Shown here: piece by piece, positions 22,165 to 34,045 of the stretch
Numbering within the stretch: the first letter of the stretch is position 1
Layout: each line of letters starts with the position of its first letter
DNA from: Haematobia irritans
Lineage: Eukaryota > Arthropoda > Insecta > Diptera > Muscidae
Length of the DNA stretch: 64,000 nucleotides
Reading direction: 5' to 3'
Assembly: GCF_050003625.1 (NCBI RefSeq)
Contig: NC_134399.1
Location: 152,266,473-152,330,472 of the forward strand
Position numbers and translations under genes: made by a program
The notes under the pieces: generated by a model
Database searches by the model: none
The model's input: the letters and a program-made list of their open reading frames with translations, nothing else
Told to the model about the DNA's origin: nothing

Positions 22165-23581
22165 TTTTTATACCCTCCACCATAAGATGGGGGGTATATT
22201 AACTTTGTCATTCCGTTTGTAACACATCGAAATATTGATCTAAGACCCCATAAAGTATATATATTCTGGGTCGTGGTGAAATTCTGAGTCGATCTGAGCA
22301 TGTCCGTCCGTCTGTTGAAATCACGCTAACTTCCGAACGAAACAAGCTATCGACTTGAAACTTGGCACAAGTAGTTGTTATTGATGTAGGTCGGGTCATA
22401 TCGGTCCACTTTTACGTATAGCCCCCATATAAACGGACCCCCAAATATCATCCGATCCAGCTGAAATTTGGTACATGGTGTTAGTATATGGTCTCTAACA
22501 ACCATACAAAAATTAATCCACATCGGTCCATAATTATATATAGCCCCCATGTAAACCGATCCCCCGATTTGGCTTGCAGAGCCTCTAAGAGAAACAAATT
22601 TCATCCGATCCGGCTGAAATTTGGTACATGGTGTTGGTATATGTTCTCTAAGAACCATGCACAAATTGGTCCACATCGGCCCATAATTATATATAGCCGC
22701 CACATAAACCGATCCCCAGATTTGACCTCCGGAGCCTCTTAGAGGAGCAAAAGTCATCCGATCCGATTGAAATTTGTTACGCGTCTCTAATAACCACGCC
22801 AAAATTGGTCCATATCGGTCCATAATTATATATAGTCCCCATATAAGCCGATCCCAAGATTTGACCTCCGGAGCCTCTTAGAGGATCAAAATTCATCCGA
22901 TCCGGTTGAAATTTGGTACGTGGTGTTAGTATATGGTCTCTAACAACAATGCAAGAATTGGTCCATATCGGTCCATAATTATATATATCACATCCCCAAT
23001 CACACAAAAATTGGTCCATATCGGTTCATAATCATGGTTGCCACTCGAGCCAAAAATAATGTACTAAAATTTTATTTTTATGGAAAACATTGTCAAAATG
23101 TTATTTCTATAGAAAATTTTGTCAAAATTTTATTTCTATAGAAAATTTTGTCAAAATTTTATTTCTATAGAAAATTTTTTTTCAAATTTGATTTCTATAG
23201 AAAATTTTGTCAAAATTTTATTTCTATAGAAAATTTTTTCCAAATTTTATTTCTATAGAAAATTTTTTCCAAATTTTACTTCTATAGAAAATTTTTTCCA
23301 AATTTTACTTCTAATCATGTTTAATGTTATCAAATTTTTATTTCTATAGATACTTTAAACTTATTTAATCGGCCTTTTTAGTTTAATATATACCATGTGT
23401 GAACTATGTGGTATATATTACGGTGTTAGGAAGTTTTAAGATACCTAGCCATCGGCAAGTGTTACCGCAACCCAAGTAATTCGATTGTGGATGATAGTCT
23501 TCAGTAGAAGATTCTACGCAATCCATGGTGGAGGGTACATAAGCTTCGGCCTGGCCGAACTTACGGCCGTATATACTTGTT
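22165..23581 (+). repeat. Family A repeat, complete copy
   Basis: Starts TATACCCTCCACCATAAGAT with hairpin, followed by TTTGTCATTCCGTTTGTAAC, GTCCGTCCGTCTG, four modules, the 29-bp array (23060-23350) and the end CTTCGGCCTGGCCGAACTTA then GTATATACTTGTT. This is the reference orientation used to interpret the rearranged copies at 2940 and 34905. Confidence 0.87.
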
Positions 23582-23688
23582 AAACTTAAAACTGTCACTC
23601 CCTGGGGAGAAACATCAATCGCATACGATCATAGCCGCCTTCGAGACCTATTTTTCATGCTATGGCGATTGTATAAGTGCTTGATGTT

Positions 23689-24141
23689 CACGGACGAAAA
23701 AGACTGTTTCTCATAGGGTGTAAAAATTATATGTTTGGAATTCAAATTTTTTAACACAATATTTTTAAGTGCAAGCATATAATGTTCATAAACTAGCACA
23801 ACATGTTTGGGACATAAAATGTTTGTAAATATAATATGCTTAGATGCAAACATATATTAATTTGGAAATAGCCTATAAACATATATGTGTTTAGAAAGAG
23901 AGACCTAGAGAGTATGATGCAAGTAAAATAATGGAAGTAACCAATTGGCGCCTTAAATATATACCCACACAAAGAAAATTTCATTAAAATTATTTACTAC
24001 CAGTGCATGCCCTAAGGTGAAACATAATATGTTTGTACAATACAAACAATATTTTGTTTGGACCAATCCTGAAAATATATATGCTTGACGCAAAATGTGT
24101 TTGGGGTATATGTTATAGAAGCGATTTTTTTTTTGAGGGTG
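23689..24141 (+). mobile_element. CAC-type element, short copy of the 3.3-kb family (T2-short)
   Basis: Starts CACGGACGAAAAAGACTG and ends CGATTTTTTTTTTGAGGGTG, flanked by TT at 23687-23688 and 24142-24143. Both ends match the 3294-bp element at 30752-34045; the middle including the tRNA-like modules is deleted. It is 453 bp and non-coding. Confidence 0.8.
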
Positions 24142-24221
24142 TTGACTTGTTTACACCTCAACTGCTTACCCATTTTTAGATGGGTAATATGATCTTATGG
24201 AAATGTATAATTTTATATGTA

Positions 24222-24738
24222 CACTGAAAAAACAGTGAACCCACCACGAAGATAATTTTTGGTTAATTTTAGAAAATTTTGAATATTTTTAGAAAATTTT
24301 AACTAAACAGTATTACAAACGCTGACGTGTCGCCGATATCACAAAAATAAGTAAATATTTTTCGACAAATGCAAGAAAATTTACTAGGCATAATTAATTT
24401 TTTTCACTTGTCAAAGAAAATTTTGTAGTTTGAAGGAAAAACTTAGAGTTAAAAAATGCAAGAATGTCTTTAGTGACATACGAAGTTCATGATGAACGCA
24501 TTTTTGGTAAAATTTACAAATTTAAAGAAATAATGAACTATTTTGTGGGAAGCGCGAATTTAGTAAATCTTCTTGCTTAATTTGAGGATAACTTTTTCCC
24601 GTTTTTTAGTTCAATTAACTAACGTACGCAAAAAATTATTAGAGTAAATGAAACTTTCTCCAAACATAACAATTCCATGAACTAAAATAAAGTTAAATTG
24701 GCTTTAGTGAAATAGAGAGTTCACTTTTTTTTTGAGTG
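24222..24738 (+). mobile_element. Family G CAC-type MITE, solo copy
   Basis: Starts CACTGAAAAAACAGTGAACC, ends AAGAGTTCACTTTTTTTTTG-type sequence closing GAGTG; TA at 24220-24221 and 24739-24740. Its inverted homologue at 53644-54808 is interrupted by family K, and the uninterrupted word here (TTTTGTAGTTTGAAGG) is the empty site for that insertion. Confidence 0.85.
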
Positions 24739-24740
24739 TA

Positions 24741-26218
24741 TTATTTTATAATAACATATGGAGTGGAAACTGATTTTAGACATTTTTGTTATATCATTTA
24801 AACTTTCCATAACTTGGTACTTCCTTCTTTATTTAATGGCTTTTACTATTATTATTTTTCTTGCTCTATGTAGAGTTCCTTGATTCTTTCTTGGAGTACT
24901 TTTTTGTTAAACTATTATCCTTTTTTTTGGTGATTTGAATTTTTAAATCGTGTTGAAATTGATTGTCGGAGTTTGAGTTTTGATTTCTGTTTGGCTTGTT
25001 TATCAGTCCTCTCACTCGTTTCGCCTCGACCGAGATTTAGCTGTATGTTTGTTGGTGTTTTCATTTTTGTTCGGTGTCTACGACCCACTTCAAAGTGATT
25101 TACGATTTAATGGCACGCCCTTTTGCCTATCATGGTTACTTTTTTTTGTAGTGGACCTCTTAGAAACTTGACTACAAAACATAGCCACTCAGCCAACTAA
25201 AACTAAGTCTACAAACGCCATTGAAAGCTTCAATGAATGAATGGATAGAGGGCTAAAGAAACAAATATTAATGAAAAAACAAAAACGTTGGTCTTTTCTA
25301 ATATCCACAAAAACAAATGAAGTAGGAGAAATAATGAACAGTCTTTACTAATCTTAGCGAAATTGAAGTAAATATTTGGTCAGCTTCTGTGTATTAAAGC
25401 ATTAGATTTTTGTTTTTTACTTTGCAGGAAACTAAACTAAAACTTCTAGGTGAAGTTTATTTTATAAAGTTTGGTAGAATTTCAAACGTAATTTAAAATT
25501 TCCATGAGCTATAATAAGTTTATTATGAGATTTTTAGTTTTTTTATTAGTTTTTTTTTATTTTCGAAATGGCTTTATTGACTAGCAAGAAAGTAGCATTT
25601 AGATCGGAAGGGCTGAAGATCGCAAGTCATTCTGCGAGACTTTGGAATAAAGGCTACTACAATTAATATACTGAGGGACTCAACTCGATGGGCAAGTCTT
25701 CTCGGAAAAATTGGTTTAACATCGTGAGAAGGTTAGCAAAAAGTGGCGGAGAATTGTCAATTCCAAATGAATTCTTAAACACTTTGTTCTTCCACTCAAA
25801 ACCGTGACCAAGGTCTGCCCAAAATCTATCATCGGCATGAGTGACATATTCATGATACCAGGAATAAGGTCTTATTAAAATAATGTAAGCAAATGCAATG
25901 AAAATGTTGTTTTCGGATTCCGAAGAATGATCAGAACCAATGAATATTACATGGGGCGGTTACAGGGAGGAAGTCATCTTCGTTTTTCGAAAAAAAAAAA
26001 TGAAAATGGAAATATTTTTGGAAAATGTACATATTTGGTTGTTCTTACTGTGTTTTATACCCGATAACATTCTGGAAATTAAAATTTATTGCGAAAATTC
26101 TATAAAACAAAGGATTTTTATATATCACCTCAAAAGAAATTCTTGTGAAGGATGTGTACATTATGAGTAATGACTTAGGAAGAAATTCTAATCTTTTTGA
26201 AGGGTTCATTGCATGATA
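24741..26218. other. Unassigned stretch
   Basis: No repeat shared elsewhere in the window and no recognisable coding. The frames at 24980-25171, 25940-26170 and 26045-26251 lack motifs; the latter two overlap on opposite strands. Confidence 0.45.
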
Positions 26219-26468
26219 CACCCAGAGAAGGAATATGATCACCTCAAACATGTTTTAAGAGCAAAATGTTATTTTTGGTTGGTGACCATGTAAGATGGTT
26301 TTCGCAACCATGTTATTTTCTCGGAAATCATGTATCTGATTTCGGCAAGCAGGTTATATTTGACTAGAAAATAACATTTTAGTGACAAACATGTTAAATG
26401 GTCACCATACAAAAATAAGATTTGGCTCTTGTAACATGTTTGAGGTGATCATATTCCTTCTCTGCGTG
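26219..26468. mobile_element. Palindromic MITE L3, 250 bp
   Basis: Starts CACCCAGAGAAGGAATATGA and ends TCATATTCCTTCTCTGCGTG, flanked by TA at 26217-26218 and 26469-26470. It is the inverse of the copy at 20617-20866, about 5.6 kb away, with high similarity over the full length. Confidence 0.85.
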
Positions 26469-26639
26469 TAGGTGAAAACTTGCAAACCAATTTGGATGGA
26501 AGTGAGTGAGTGAGTGCGATTTTGTGTAAGAGGTCAGGGAACTTTTGCTTCAGTCACAGGTAGCTATTCCCACTCTCAAAAGTCGCCTCACCTCCCTACT
26601 TTAATTTTTTTTTTAAAGAGTGCTTTGCCATCTGATACC

Positions 26640-26932
26640 ATGAACAGAAAAAAATATTTTTTTTATCTTCAATCACGAAATGAATTAATCCAAATAATTT
26701 TTAATTGAAATATCTTCAGTCACAGATGTGATAGTAGATAGTATCAATCACCAGTCAATTAAAAAATAATTAAAAATTGTTCCAACTAAAAAATAAATTA
26801 ATACAACTAATTTTTGTGATTGATTTTTGTTTCAATTAAAACAATTGTTGAACCAATTAAATTTGTTATTGGGTATTTTAAAAAAATCAATTAAAATTTT
26901 TATTGGAGAAATCATGATGAAATTTTTTTTCT
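26640..26932. repeat. AT-rich MITE-like repeat related to 2460-2860
   Basis: Bounded by CAGAAAAAAATATTTTTTTT on the left and AAATTTTTTTTCTGTGTG on the right, with repeated TCAATTAAAA words. Shares TCAATCACGAAAT and ATCTTCAGTCAC with the segment near 2480-2540. No coding capacity. Confidence 0.5.
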
Positions 26933-27545
26933 GTGTGCATAAGGTTAAAACTAAAAAACTAACAGACAAAATGAGTATAGATATCCTCATACCTAATACA
27001 GGGTGACTAATATGTATTACAACCAACTTCATGTTGCCATCTATCATTTCTAAACCGCTTGTCTGATAGCTCATGGTGATATTTCTTTTATGTGTGCATA
27101 AGGTTAAAACTTAAAAACAAACAGACAAAATGAGTATAGATATCCTCATCCCTAATACAGGGTGACTAATATGTATTACAACCAACTTCATGTTGCTATC
27201 ATTTCTAAACCGCTTGTCTGATAGCTCATGGTGATATTTTTTTTCGGTGTGCATAAGGTTAAAACTAAAAACCTAACAGACAAAATGAGTATAGATATCC
27301 TCATACCTAATACAGGGTGACTAATATGTATTACAACCAACTTCATGTTGCTATCTATCATTTCTAAACCGCTTGTCTGATAGCTCATGGTGATATTTTT
27401 TTCTGTGTGCATAAGGTTAAAACTTAAAAACGAACAGACAAAATGAGTATAGATATCCTCATCCCTAATTCAGGGTGACTAATATGTATTACAACCAACT
27501 TCATGTTGCTATCATTTCTAAACCGCTTCTCTGATAGCTGACAGA
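26933..27545 (+). repeat. Four-copy ~157-bp tandem array containing a mariner tip
   Basis: Copies begin GTGTGCATAAGGTTAAAAC at 26933, 27092, 27247 and 27405; spacing is 159, 155 and 158. Length differences come from CTATCTATC versus CTATC and small T-run changes. Each copy contains ACAGGGTGACTAATATGTAT followed by TTCATGTTGC and CTAAACCGCTTGTCTGATAG, the 5' tip of the DD37D-like mariner that begins in the last copy. Confidence 0.9.
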
Positions 27546-29247
27546 TTTATTTCAGTGACATTTCATTTTATTGCATTTGGATTATTCGTGATGGAATTCA
27601 GGTGTGATAGTGTATTTGCTTTATATTTGGGTGGAAAACCAAAAGTGGCTATTTTTAAGAGCCTTTCAGCATTTGAATGTGAATAATTTTCTTGTTTCTC
27701 GTACCGTTGTGCGTTACCGTGATACTGGCAGTGTCGCATCGAGTTCATAAAGTGCACAAAAAAGAAAAAAAAAGCAGATAACTACACGTGAACTTATACA
27801 AAATATGAAAGCCAGATTTTCTCGAAATCCATGCGGCATTGGTAGAAAATCTGGTAATGAGCTGAACATATCGCGAGAACAGATGCAACACATATTGATA
27901 AATGAGATTGGACTAATTCCATTGAAGTTCTAAAATGCACAAGACTACATCCATTGAAGTTCTAAAATGCGTAAAAGTTCCCCGATGCGGTTGAGCAGTT
28001 TGTGAACAAAACAAAAAATGTTTTGCCAAAAAGGTCAGCTGACAATGTACACCTTCGATTGGGAGCCAGAAGTCATGTTAAAGTGTGTGTGCTGCCGTAA
28101 CAGCCTATGGTCGCATTCTGCTCTATTCATTGATCGAAATAAATGCCGAATATGTCCTAAAGACAGTATTGAAGCCCTGAGCAAACAAATATTTCAGCCG
28201 CAGACTATGGACATTCCAAAAGGACTCAACACCATCGCACTCAGCACGTGTCAATCAAGTGTAGCTTAAAAAGGAGGTTAAGTTAGGTATAGTGACAACC
28301 CGATATTTCAGGCTCATTTAGACTATTCAGTCCATTGTGATACCACAGTGACGAACTTCTCCCTTGTCACTGAGTTCTGTACGTTTCAATATTTATCTCA
28401 ATGACAAGGGACCTCCCTTTCTTTGCCGAGTCCGAAGGACGTTCCACATTAGGTGAAACCACTTAGAGAAAAGCTTTATCACCAGAACTAGTGAGAGGGG
28501 ATAACCCATCGCTGAAAAACTTTTTGGTGTTAGGTCGAAACTGGGATTGAAACCACAAGCAGTTATATGCAACTAACTGTTACCCCACGGTGGCAAAACG
28601 GAGTATCTCCACCAAAATCTCCGGATCTCAATTCGTTGTATTTTTGCACCTGCGGAATTTTGAAGAGTGTCGCCTCAAAACGGCGCTTCACCGGGAATAA
28701 GCTCACATCGAAAAAAAATTTTCGTAGTTAAACTAACTATAAATTTAACTTATTTTTATAGCAAAAAAAAAATATTATTAGTTAAATTTTATTATTTTTT
28801 GTGAAATTTTTCACAGCCCAATGAAATTTTCCTGTTTTTAAGTATGTCTCAAACATTCTATGAACGAAATCTGGGTTCAAGTTTAGTTCATTTTCGTACG
28901 ATTTCAAAAAATAGTAAGAATGATTTAAATAAAGATTGTTTAAAATTGTCATGATTTGACGTCAATGATTTTCTTCTGTACTTTTAGTTCATTTTTTATT
29001 CTATGAGAGGGTGTAAAATCGTGGGTCGTAGTTAAAAAGTACAAAAGGGCATTATTTTTTTGGATTTAACGATACTTTCCCAATGTGGAGTATAATTTAG
29101 TTAAATTTTTGGCAAGACGTAGTTCATACTTGGTATAAAACAGTTTACTTGAAATTGTATGGTATTTGTATTTTTAATTTTGAACAATAAAATTAATACA
29201 AAAACTTTAGGGGTTTGTTTTGTTGAATTCCGTACCTGCCACCCTGT
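27471..29247 (+). pseudogene. Decayed mariner, DD37D-like (copy 2), with insertions
   Basis: Starts CAGGGTGACTAATATG and ends TGCCACCCTGTA near 29247, an imperfect terminal inverted repeat. The transposase region (27780-28270) is riddled with stops, but KNVLPKRSA, ACGGAATATGTCCTAAAGAC-type and GGACTCAACACCATCGCACTCAGC (the QDSAPSHSA block) are readable. A SINE interrupts it at 28277-28596, after which the WPPKSPDLNSL block resumes (CACCAAAATCTCCGGATCTC). From about 28705 to 29190 further AT-rich sequence is inserted. Confidence 0.7.
28277..28596 (-). mobile_element. tRNA-derived SINE, diverged (copy S5)
   Basis: An old, full-span copy on the minus strand: GTTAAGTTAGGTATAGTGAC at the tail end, CTATTCAGTCCATTGTGATACC in the middle, and TGCCACCGTGGGG-type head. 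The B box region is mutated. It lies inside the decayed mariner. Confidence 0.75.
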
Positions 29248-29249
29248 AT

Positions 29250-30130
29250 GTTGATTGTCATTATAAAACTACTCTCCTCCTACTACTTCTCCAGTAGTTC
29301 GAAACTCAATAGAATACCAAATGCCAGAAGCAGTAGTACCAGCAACAATAGCAATAACTTTCATTGTTGTAGCTGTGATAGTCTGTCTGTCTGTCCGCCT
29401 CTTTTTGTTTTTACTTCTTATTAAGTGCACAAGAAACTTAGCCCACAAGTTATGCTCTTTCAAGAGCTAGCCAATTCTATTGTTTTTATATGCTTGAAAT
29501 AGTCCTCTGGGAATCATTGTTTCTACTAGACATTGGCCATTGGAAAATCCCCTGACCATTAAAGTAAGAAAACAAAATCAAATCTATTCAGGATAAATTT
29601 CTTTTCATGTTGTTTTTGTCCATTTCAATGTAATGTCTATAGTCAATTGTGGTTTGACATTGAACACTTTCGCTTTTGTTAAATATTCCATTGGGAGCAA
29701 CTAAAGTCATCGTCTTGACGACAATGTTTCGGATTGGGAGAGTCTCTATACCTTTTTAGTTTAGGTATGACGTGGAAGAATTTTTAATTTTCGTGAAATT
29801 TCCATACACATTAAATATCCAATGCAAAAATCGATGAAATTCATGATATCATTAAATTGACACTATGGTATAAAGCATATCATGACCAGCAAGCAAAAAA
29901 AAAAAAAAAGGGTAATGAACCAGGTTTCGAATGGAAAAGTTTTTTTCTTTGAGTTGGTTTATTGCCTCTCAGTAATATTGCTGACATTTTCGGGTGTTTC
30001 CTCTCTAAAAAGATAAATAAATACATGGTGGCTGACATGTAATGTTACACAGTATAGGTCTATATTTTTATTTATTGTTGTTTTTTTTTTGCACAAGCAA
30101 AAACAAAATCGGAAATAACACCAAATTTTA
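29250..30130. other. Unassigned stretch
   Basis: Unique-looking. The frame at 29269-29463 (minus) has no recognised motif and includes a GTCTGTCTGTCTGTCC run. An A-run lies near 29900. Confidence 0.4.
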
Positions 30131-30134
30131 AAAT

Positions 30135-30690
30135 CATATTAGATTTGTTCAAAGTGGCCATCTTTGGTACGAATCATGGCCGACAAAGCCACCAATCGAT
30201 GCACGAAATTGGTCATTCCCTTGCCATGACTACAATTTGTTTTATTCCCAACGTTACTATCCAAAATACCCCACGTAAAAAAGTCCCATAAATTCAGAAC
30301 CGAAGTTTTTCGCGGCAATTGTGCAGTAGAAATGAAGCAAAAAACCTTATTTTTAAACAATTTTTGTTTTTTGTTTTGTTTTGTTTGGCGCATGCTGGGA
30401 TCCTGTTGGGATGTCCATGGTCTGGTCATATTTATCTGCCCAGGGCTTCAATCATGTCTTTAGGACATTTTCCCGATAATATTTATTTTAACCCCCCCCC
30501 CCCCCCCCCCGGGCGTTGAAAACGAGCGCAGATCGAACATCGGCCATTTCAGTGGCCCGCACCATTACCATCGACGGTGCTTGAGATTTGGTTGACGCCT
30601 TTGTCAAGTGAACCCGATCATTTTTTGGTTCACAAACTCCACAATTTGGAATCGCTCTCATTGGAGAAAACTAATATCAGTAACAAAGCA
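30135..30690 (-). pseudogene. Decayed mariner transposase (copy 3), minus strand
   Basis: On the minus strand the pieces appear in order: near 30680-30530 a block resembling SDEK...NDRV...MVMV, then GVKIN-like sequence ending at a poly-C run, then RPWTSQQDPSMR (second catalytic aspartate block), LNLWDFFTWG (third aspartate block, WDFF) and the C-terminal FVHRLVALSAMIRTKDGHFE, which matches the usual FVDRL...GGHIE tail. Stops and frame changes show it is dead. Confidence 0.7.
30492..30510 (+). repeat. Poly-C run, 19 bases
   Basis: An uninterrupted run of 19 C in otherwise AT-rich DNA, inside the decayed mariner at the point where the glycine of GVKIN would be encoded. Either a real homopolymer expansion or an assembly artefact. 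Confidence 0.9.
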
Positions 30691-31710
30691 ATTTTGTGCA
30701 AGCGGAGCAAATCCTTGATCCATTCCAGTCTTACGTTTTTAGGTATCCCTACTCGGACGAAAAAGACTGTTTTTCATATGTTTGGGTATAAACATTATAT
30801 GTTTGGAACTCAAATTTTTAAACACAATATTTTTGAGTGCAAACATATAATGTTCATAAACTAGCATAATATGTTTGGGGCATATATGTTAATATGTTAG
30901 AACATATTATGTTTGGGACATAAAATGTTTGCAAATATAATATGCTTGGATTCAAACATATATTAATTTAGAAATAGCCCATAAACATATATGTGTTTAC
31001 AAAGAGAGACAAAGTGTATGCTGGAAGTAAAATAATGAAAGTAACCAATTGGCGCATTACAAATATATATACACAAAGAAAATTTCATTAAATATAGGAA
31101 AAATACTACGTGTGAATATAAACAAGTATAAATTTACATATTATGAGTAAACATATATATGTTGTGATCAAAAACAATGGAAGATGAAGATGGGAAAATG
31201 GCAGCAGAGGGTATCAAACCATTGACGGCGTTCGATGCAAACGTGTCGTTTATGATTTTTTGTTCCACAAATTAAACTAAGAAAAAAAAGAAATTTATAT
31301 CAGGGAATGACGTAGAACAATCGGTCAAAAGTTTCTCATTATTATTTACACAAAATTTAACATCATTTGTGAGTTTTTAACAAAAAATATTGCAAATTAA
31401 AAATGAACGAACGTGTATGTATCGAACACCGTATATGCAACTTTTGGTATGACGTCGCCCATTTTCCAATCTTCCTTTTCTATTGTTTTTGGTTGTGATA
31501 TAAGACTTCGCCAAAAATTGTATATGCTTAAGTAAAATATTAAAATGAGTATTCGGAGAGAAAATTCATTCGGAACCAAGATAAAATAGATTTGAAAAAA
31601 AGAGCATGAGTTTTGTTTATCATTTTCGCATTACGGGCACAATTTTTTTGTTTTGTTCAAACAAAGGTAATTAAAGGGATCTTCATAAAAACTAACGAAA
31701 GGGCACTATA

Positions 31711-32319
31711 CACTGAACAAAAGGCATGTCCGGTTCCAAAGATTGTGTCTCCACTTTAACAATTTTGGTATTGATTCCGAACCAAAGAAGCGGAGAATAC
31801 AAGTATTTAAGGATGCTTTTAAGACACAATTCTCTTTTAAATGGGGTTTTGTGTACTTGACTCTACGAAGCACATTTCAATTTTTCGCTTTTTCAGCTTT
31901 TTTTCATATGCTATAAAATGTCCGTTAAAAACAAGACTTCCAGTAGAAATTATGCTATATTTCAAGTAAAAAATGTCTTTAAAATAAAGTATTGAAAAAC
32001 ATATTAATGATTTTTGCCTTGTAGTCAAGATACAAAAATGCAACAAATTTAAAGACAGTTTCATTAATTTTAAAGAATTTTTCTGAATTATTAAAGTCAA
32101 GTTGACCTTAGTCCAAAAAATTTGTTCTTTCATGTTATGATACCCATTTTTAAGTCAAATCAATTAATTATAACGACAACACGACTTCATTGAAAGTATC
32201 GACCTTTGAACATGGAAAAAACTTTATATTAGAGAAATGCGTCTTCTAAGCTAAGCAAAAGTTGTATTCTTATTTTAAGGATATGACCTCTTTGGCCTCA
32301 CGACAATATTTTTTCAGTG
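31711..32319 (-). mobile_element. Family K TIR element, inserted in T2
   Basis: Starts CACTGAACAAAAGGCATG and ends ACAATATTTTTTCAGTG; it is the reverse complement of the copy at 53966-54602. The host sequence CACTATA/CTCTTTTTAGAG is continuous in the palindrome copy (GGCACTATACTCTTTTTAG near 50888), giving an empty site and implying a TA duplication with one later T-to-C change. Confidence 0.83.
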
Positions 32320-33307
32320 CACTCTTTTTAGAGTTGTGAAAGTAAAATGAAAACAGGGCGAAAAAGTGAAAAATTAAACAGTAAGATCTATAAAAACAAA
32401 AAAAAAACATTAGTTCCTCTTTATTAGTGAGTAGTCCAAGAGGAGTTAACGGATTTTTTCGAAAATAAAAGCGGGCATTGAGTTCGAGTTTTGCCGCTAA
32501 AATTATTTCTCATTTTAGCGGCAAAACCAGAATAACATTACAACTTTTTCCGGTAAATTGTATTATAACATGGTGGGGAAAATCCAAAGCAACAACTGAA
32601 TAAGTTTATTTTCTTTAAAAGAAATTATTAAAGAAAAGTAAAAGGGTAAACATGGTCATTTTAACGCGATAATACCAATTTATACCGGCCTTAAGAATTA
32701 AATTAAGTACAAAATTATTCGTTAATAAAAATGCATATTTATTTGTGTTTCTAAATTAATGGTGTTACATGCTAGCAAACTATTGTTCAAACCAAAATAA
32801 ATTTATGTGCTGTTGTAAAATTACTGTTTAGAATTTAAATATAATGTGCTTTTGAATGGTTATGGTTAACCTTAGGTTTCGACGGAAAAATATTTTTATG
32901 TACTCGAATTCACGTTCTTCTTTTGTAAGAGTTTTATAATGTGCTTTTGAATGGTTATGGTTAACCTTAGGTTTCGATGGAAAAATATTTTTATATACTC
33001 GAATTCACGTTCTTCTTTTGTAAGAGTTTTTGAATTTCTTCGAAAATTTTAAACTTGTATACAAAAACCTTTATTTGTTACACAATTTTTATTTTTGCTA
33101 TAAAAAAATAATATTTGATTTGAACTCAGTCCATTTCGTTTATATCAAGCATTTTTCTTTTCTGACTTTATGTCTTTTATAAAACACACTTTACAATTTC
33201 GTAGTAAAAATTTAAAATAATAGTATGTGACGCTGAACACCTTTTCGGGAACTTCCGAACGAATCTGGAATATATGTTAAAAAAATATATTAAAAAAAAA
33301 AATGGTG

Positions 33308-33380
33308 TTGGTCGAAGCAGGGATCGAACCCAGGACCCCTGTCACGCAAGGCGGACGACCAACCACTGCTCCACGTTGCC
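33308..33380 (-). ncRNA. tRNA-like module (T2, left)
   Basis: Minus strand: TGGAGCAGTGGTTGG as A box and GTTCGATCC as B box, in the same order and spacing as in T1 at 14174. Sequence has diverged from T1, so the arrangement predates the split of the two families. Confidence 0.55.
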
Positions 33381-33506
33381 AACAAATGTATGTTTAACAA
33401 TGTTATGTTGTTAAACAATGTTATGTTTGCATCGGCTCGTGGGCGCCGCAAGCTATGCTATATAAATATAACTTATAACGATAATTATCTCTTGATGACA
33501 ATAACA

Positions 33507-33582
33507 GCTACGTAACCCAGTGGTTAGTGTATTGGCTTACAAACTGTGTGATCCGCTGTTCGAATCCCCGTCCGGCAAAAGG
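33507..33582 (+). ncRNA. tRNA-like module (T2, right)
   Basis: Plus strand: TAACCCAGTGGTTAGTG (A box) and GTTCGAATC (B box), matching the T1 right module with substitutions. Between the two modules GGGCGCCGCAAGCTATGC and TATATAAATATAACTTA are conserved. Confidence 0.55.
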
Positions 33583-34045
33583 TAAAATTGAAAAAAAAAT
33601 TATAAAATTTAATAATTTCTTCTACAATGTTTGTATTATAGAAAAAGGTGCTAAGAACTAAAAAAACTCATGGAAGTGAAAAAAATGTGAGGCAATATAC
33701 AATTAGGCAGAAAAAAAATTTTGAGCACAATATTCTTTGGGAGAAAATTCTTCTCAGCATATAATATTTTTGGGTCCAAAATGCCTCCAAACATATTATA
33801 TGTTCACATAATAACATATAGTTTTTTGGAAGACAACATTATTGAATTTGGATGGAAAAATACAAAATGTTTGGAACTTAGACTACCCAAACATATTATA
33901 TTGTTTAGACCAATATGCTTTCAAACATATTATATATTGGAAGAAATCAAACATATAAATGTTTGGGCAATACCCAAAAATGTATATGCTTGAAGCAAAA
34001 TATGTTTGGGAGTATATGTTACAGAAGCGATTTTTTTTGAGGGTG

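Larger units (their letters stand above)
30752..34045 (+). mobile_element. CAC-type element T2, 3294 bp, with tRNA-like modules
   Basis: Starts CTCGGACGAAAAAGACTG (CAC mutated to CTC) and ends TTTTTTTTGAGGGTG; TA at 30750-30751 and 34046-34047. The 453-bp copy at 23689 has the same ends, and the palindrome at 50268-53528 is built from this family. It contains a family K insertion (31711-32319) and, at 33308-33380 and 33507-33582, the divergent tRNA-like modules. A duplication of about 115 bases is seen at 32860-33020 (TTTTGAATGGTTATGGTTAACC twice). No transposase was recognised. Confidence 0.82.

Noticed and set aside
24980..25171. 63-codon ORF
   Set aside because: No motif, no neighbours; length expected by chance.
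26933..27545. CRISPR or satellite DNA
   Set aside because: Four ~157-bp units without unique spacers; explained as local amplification of a mariner end.
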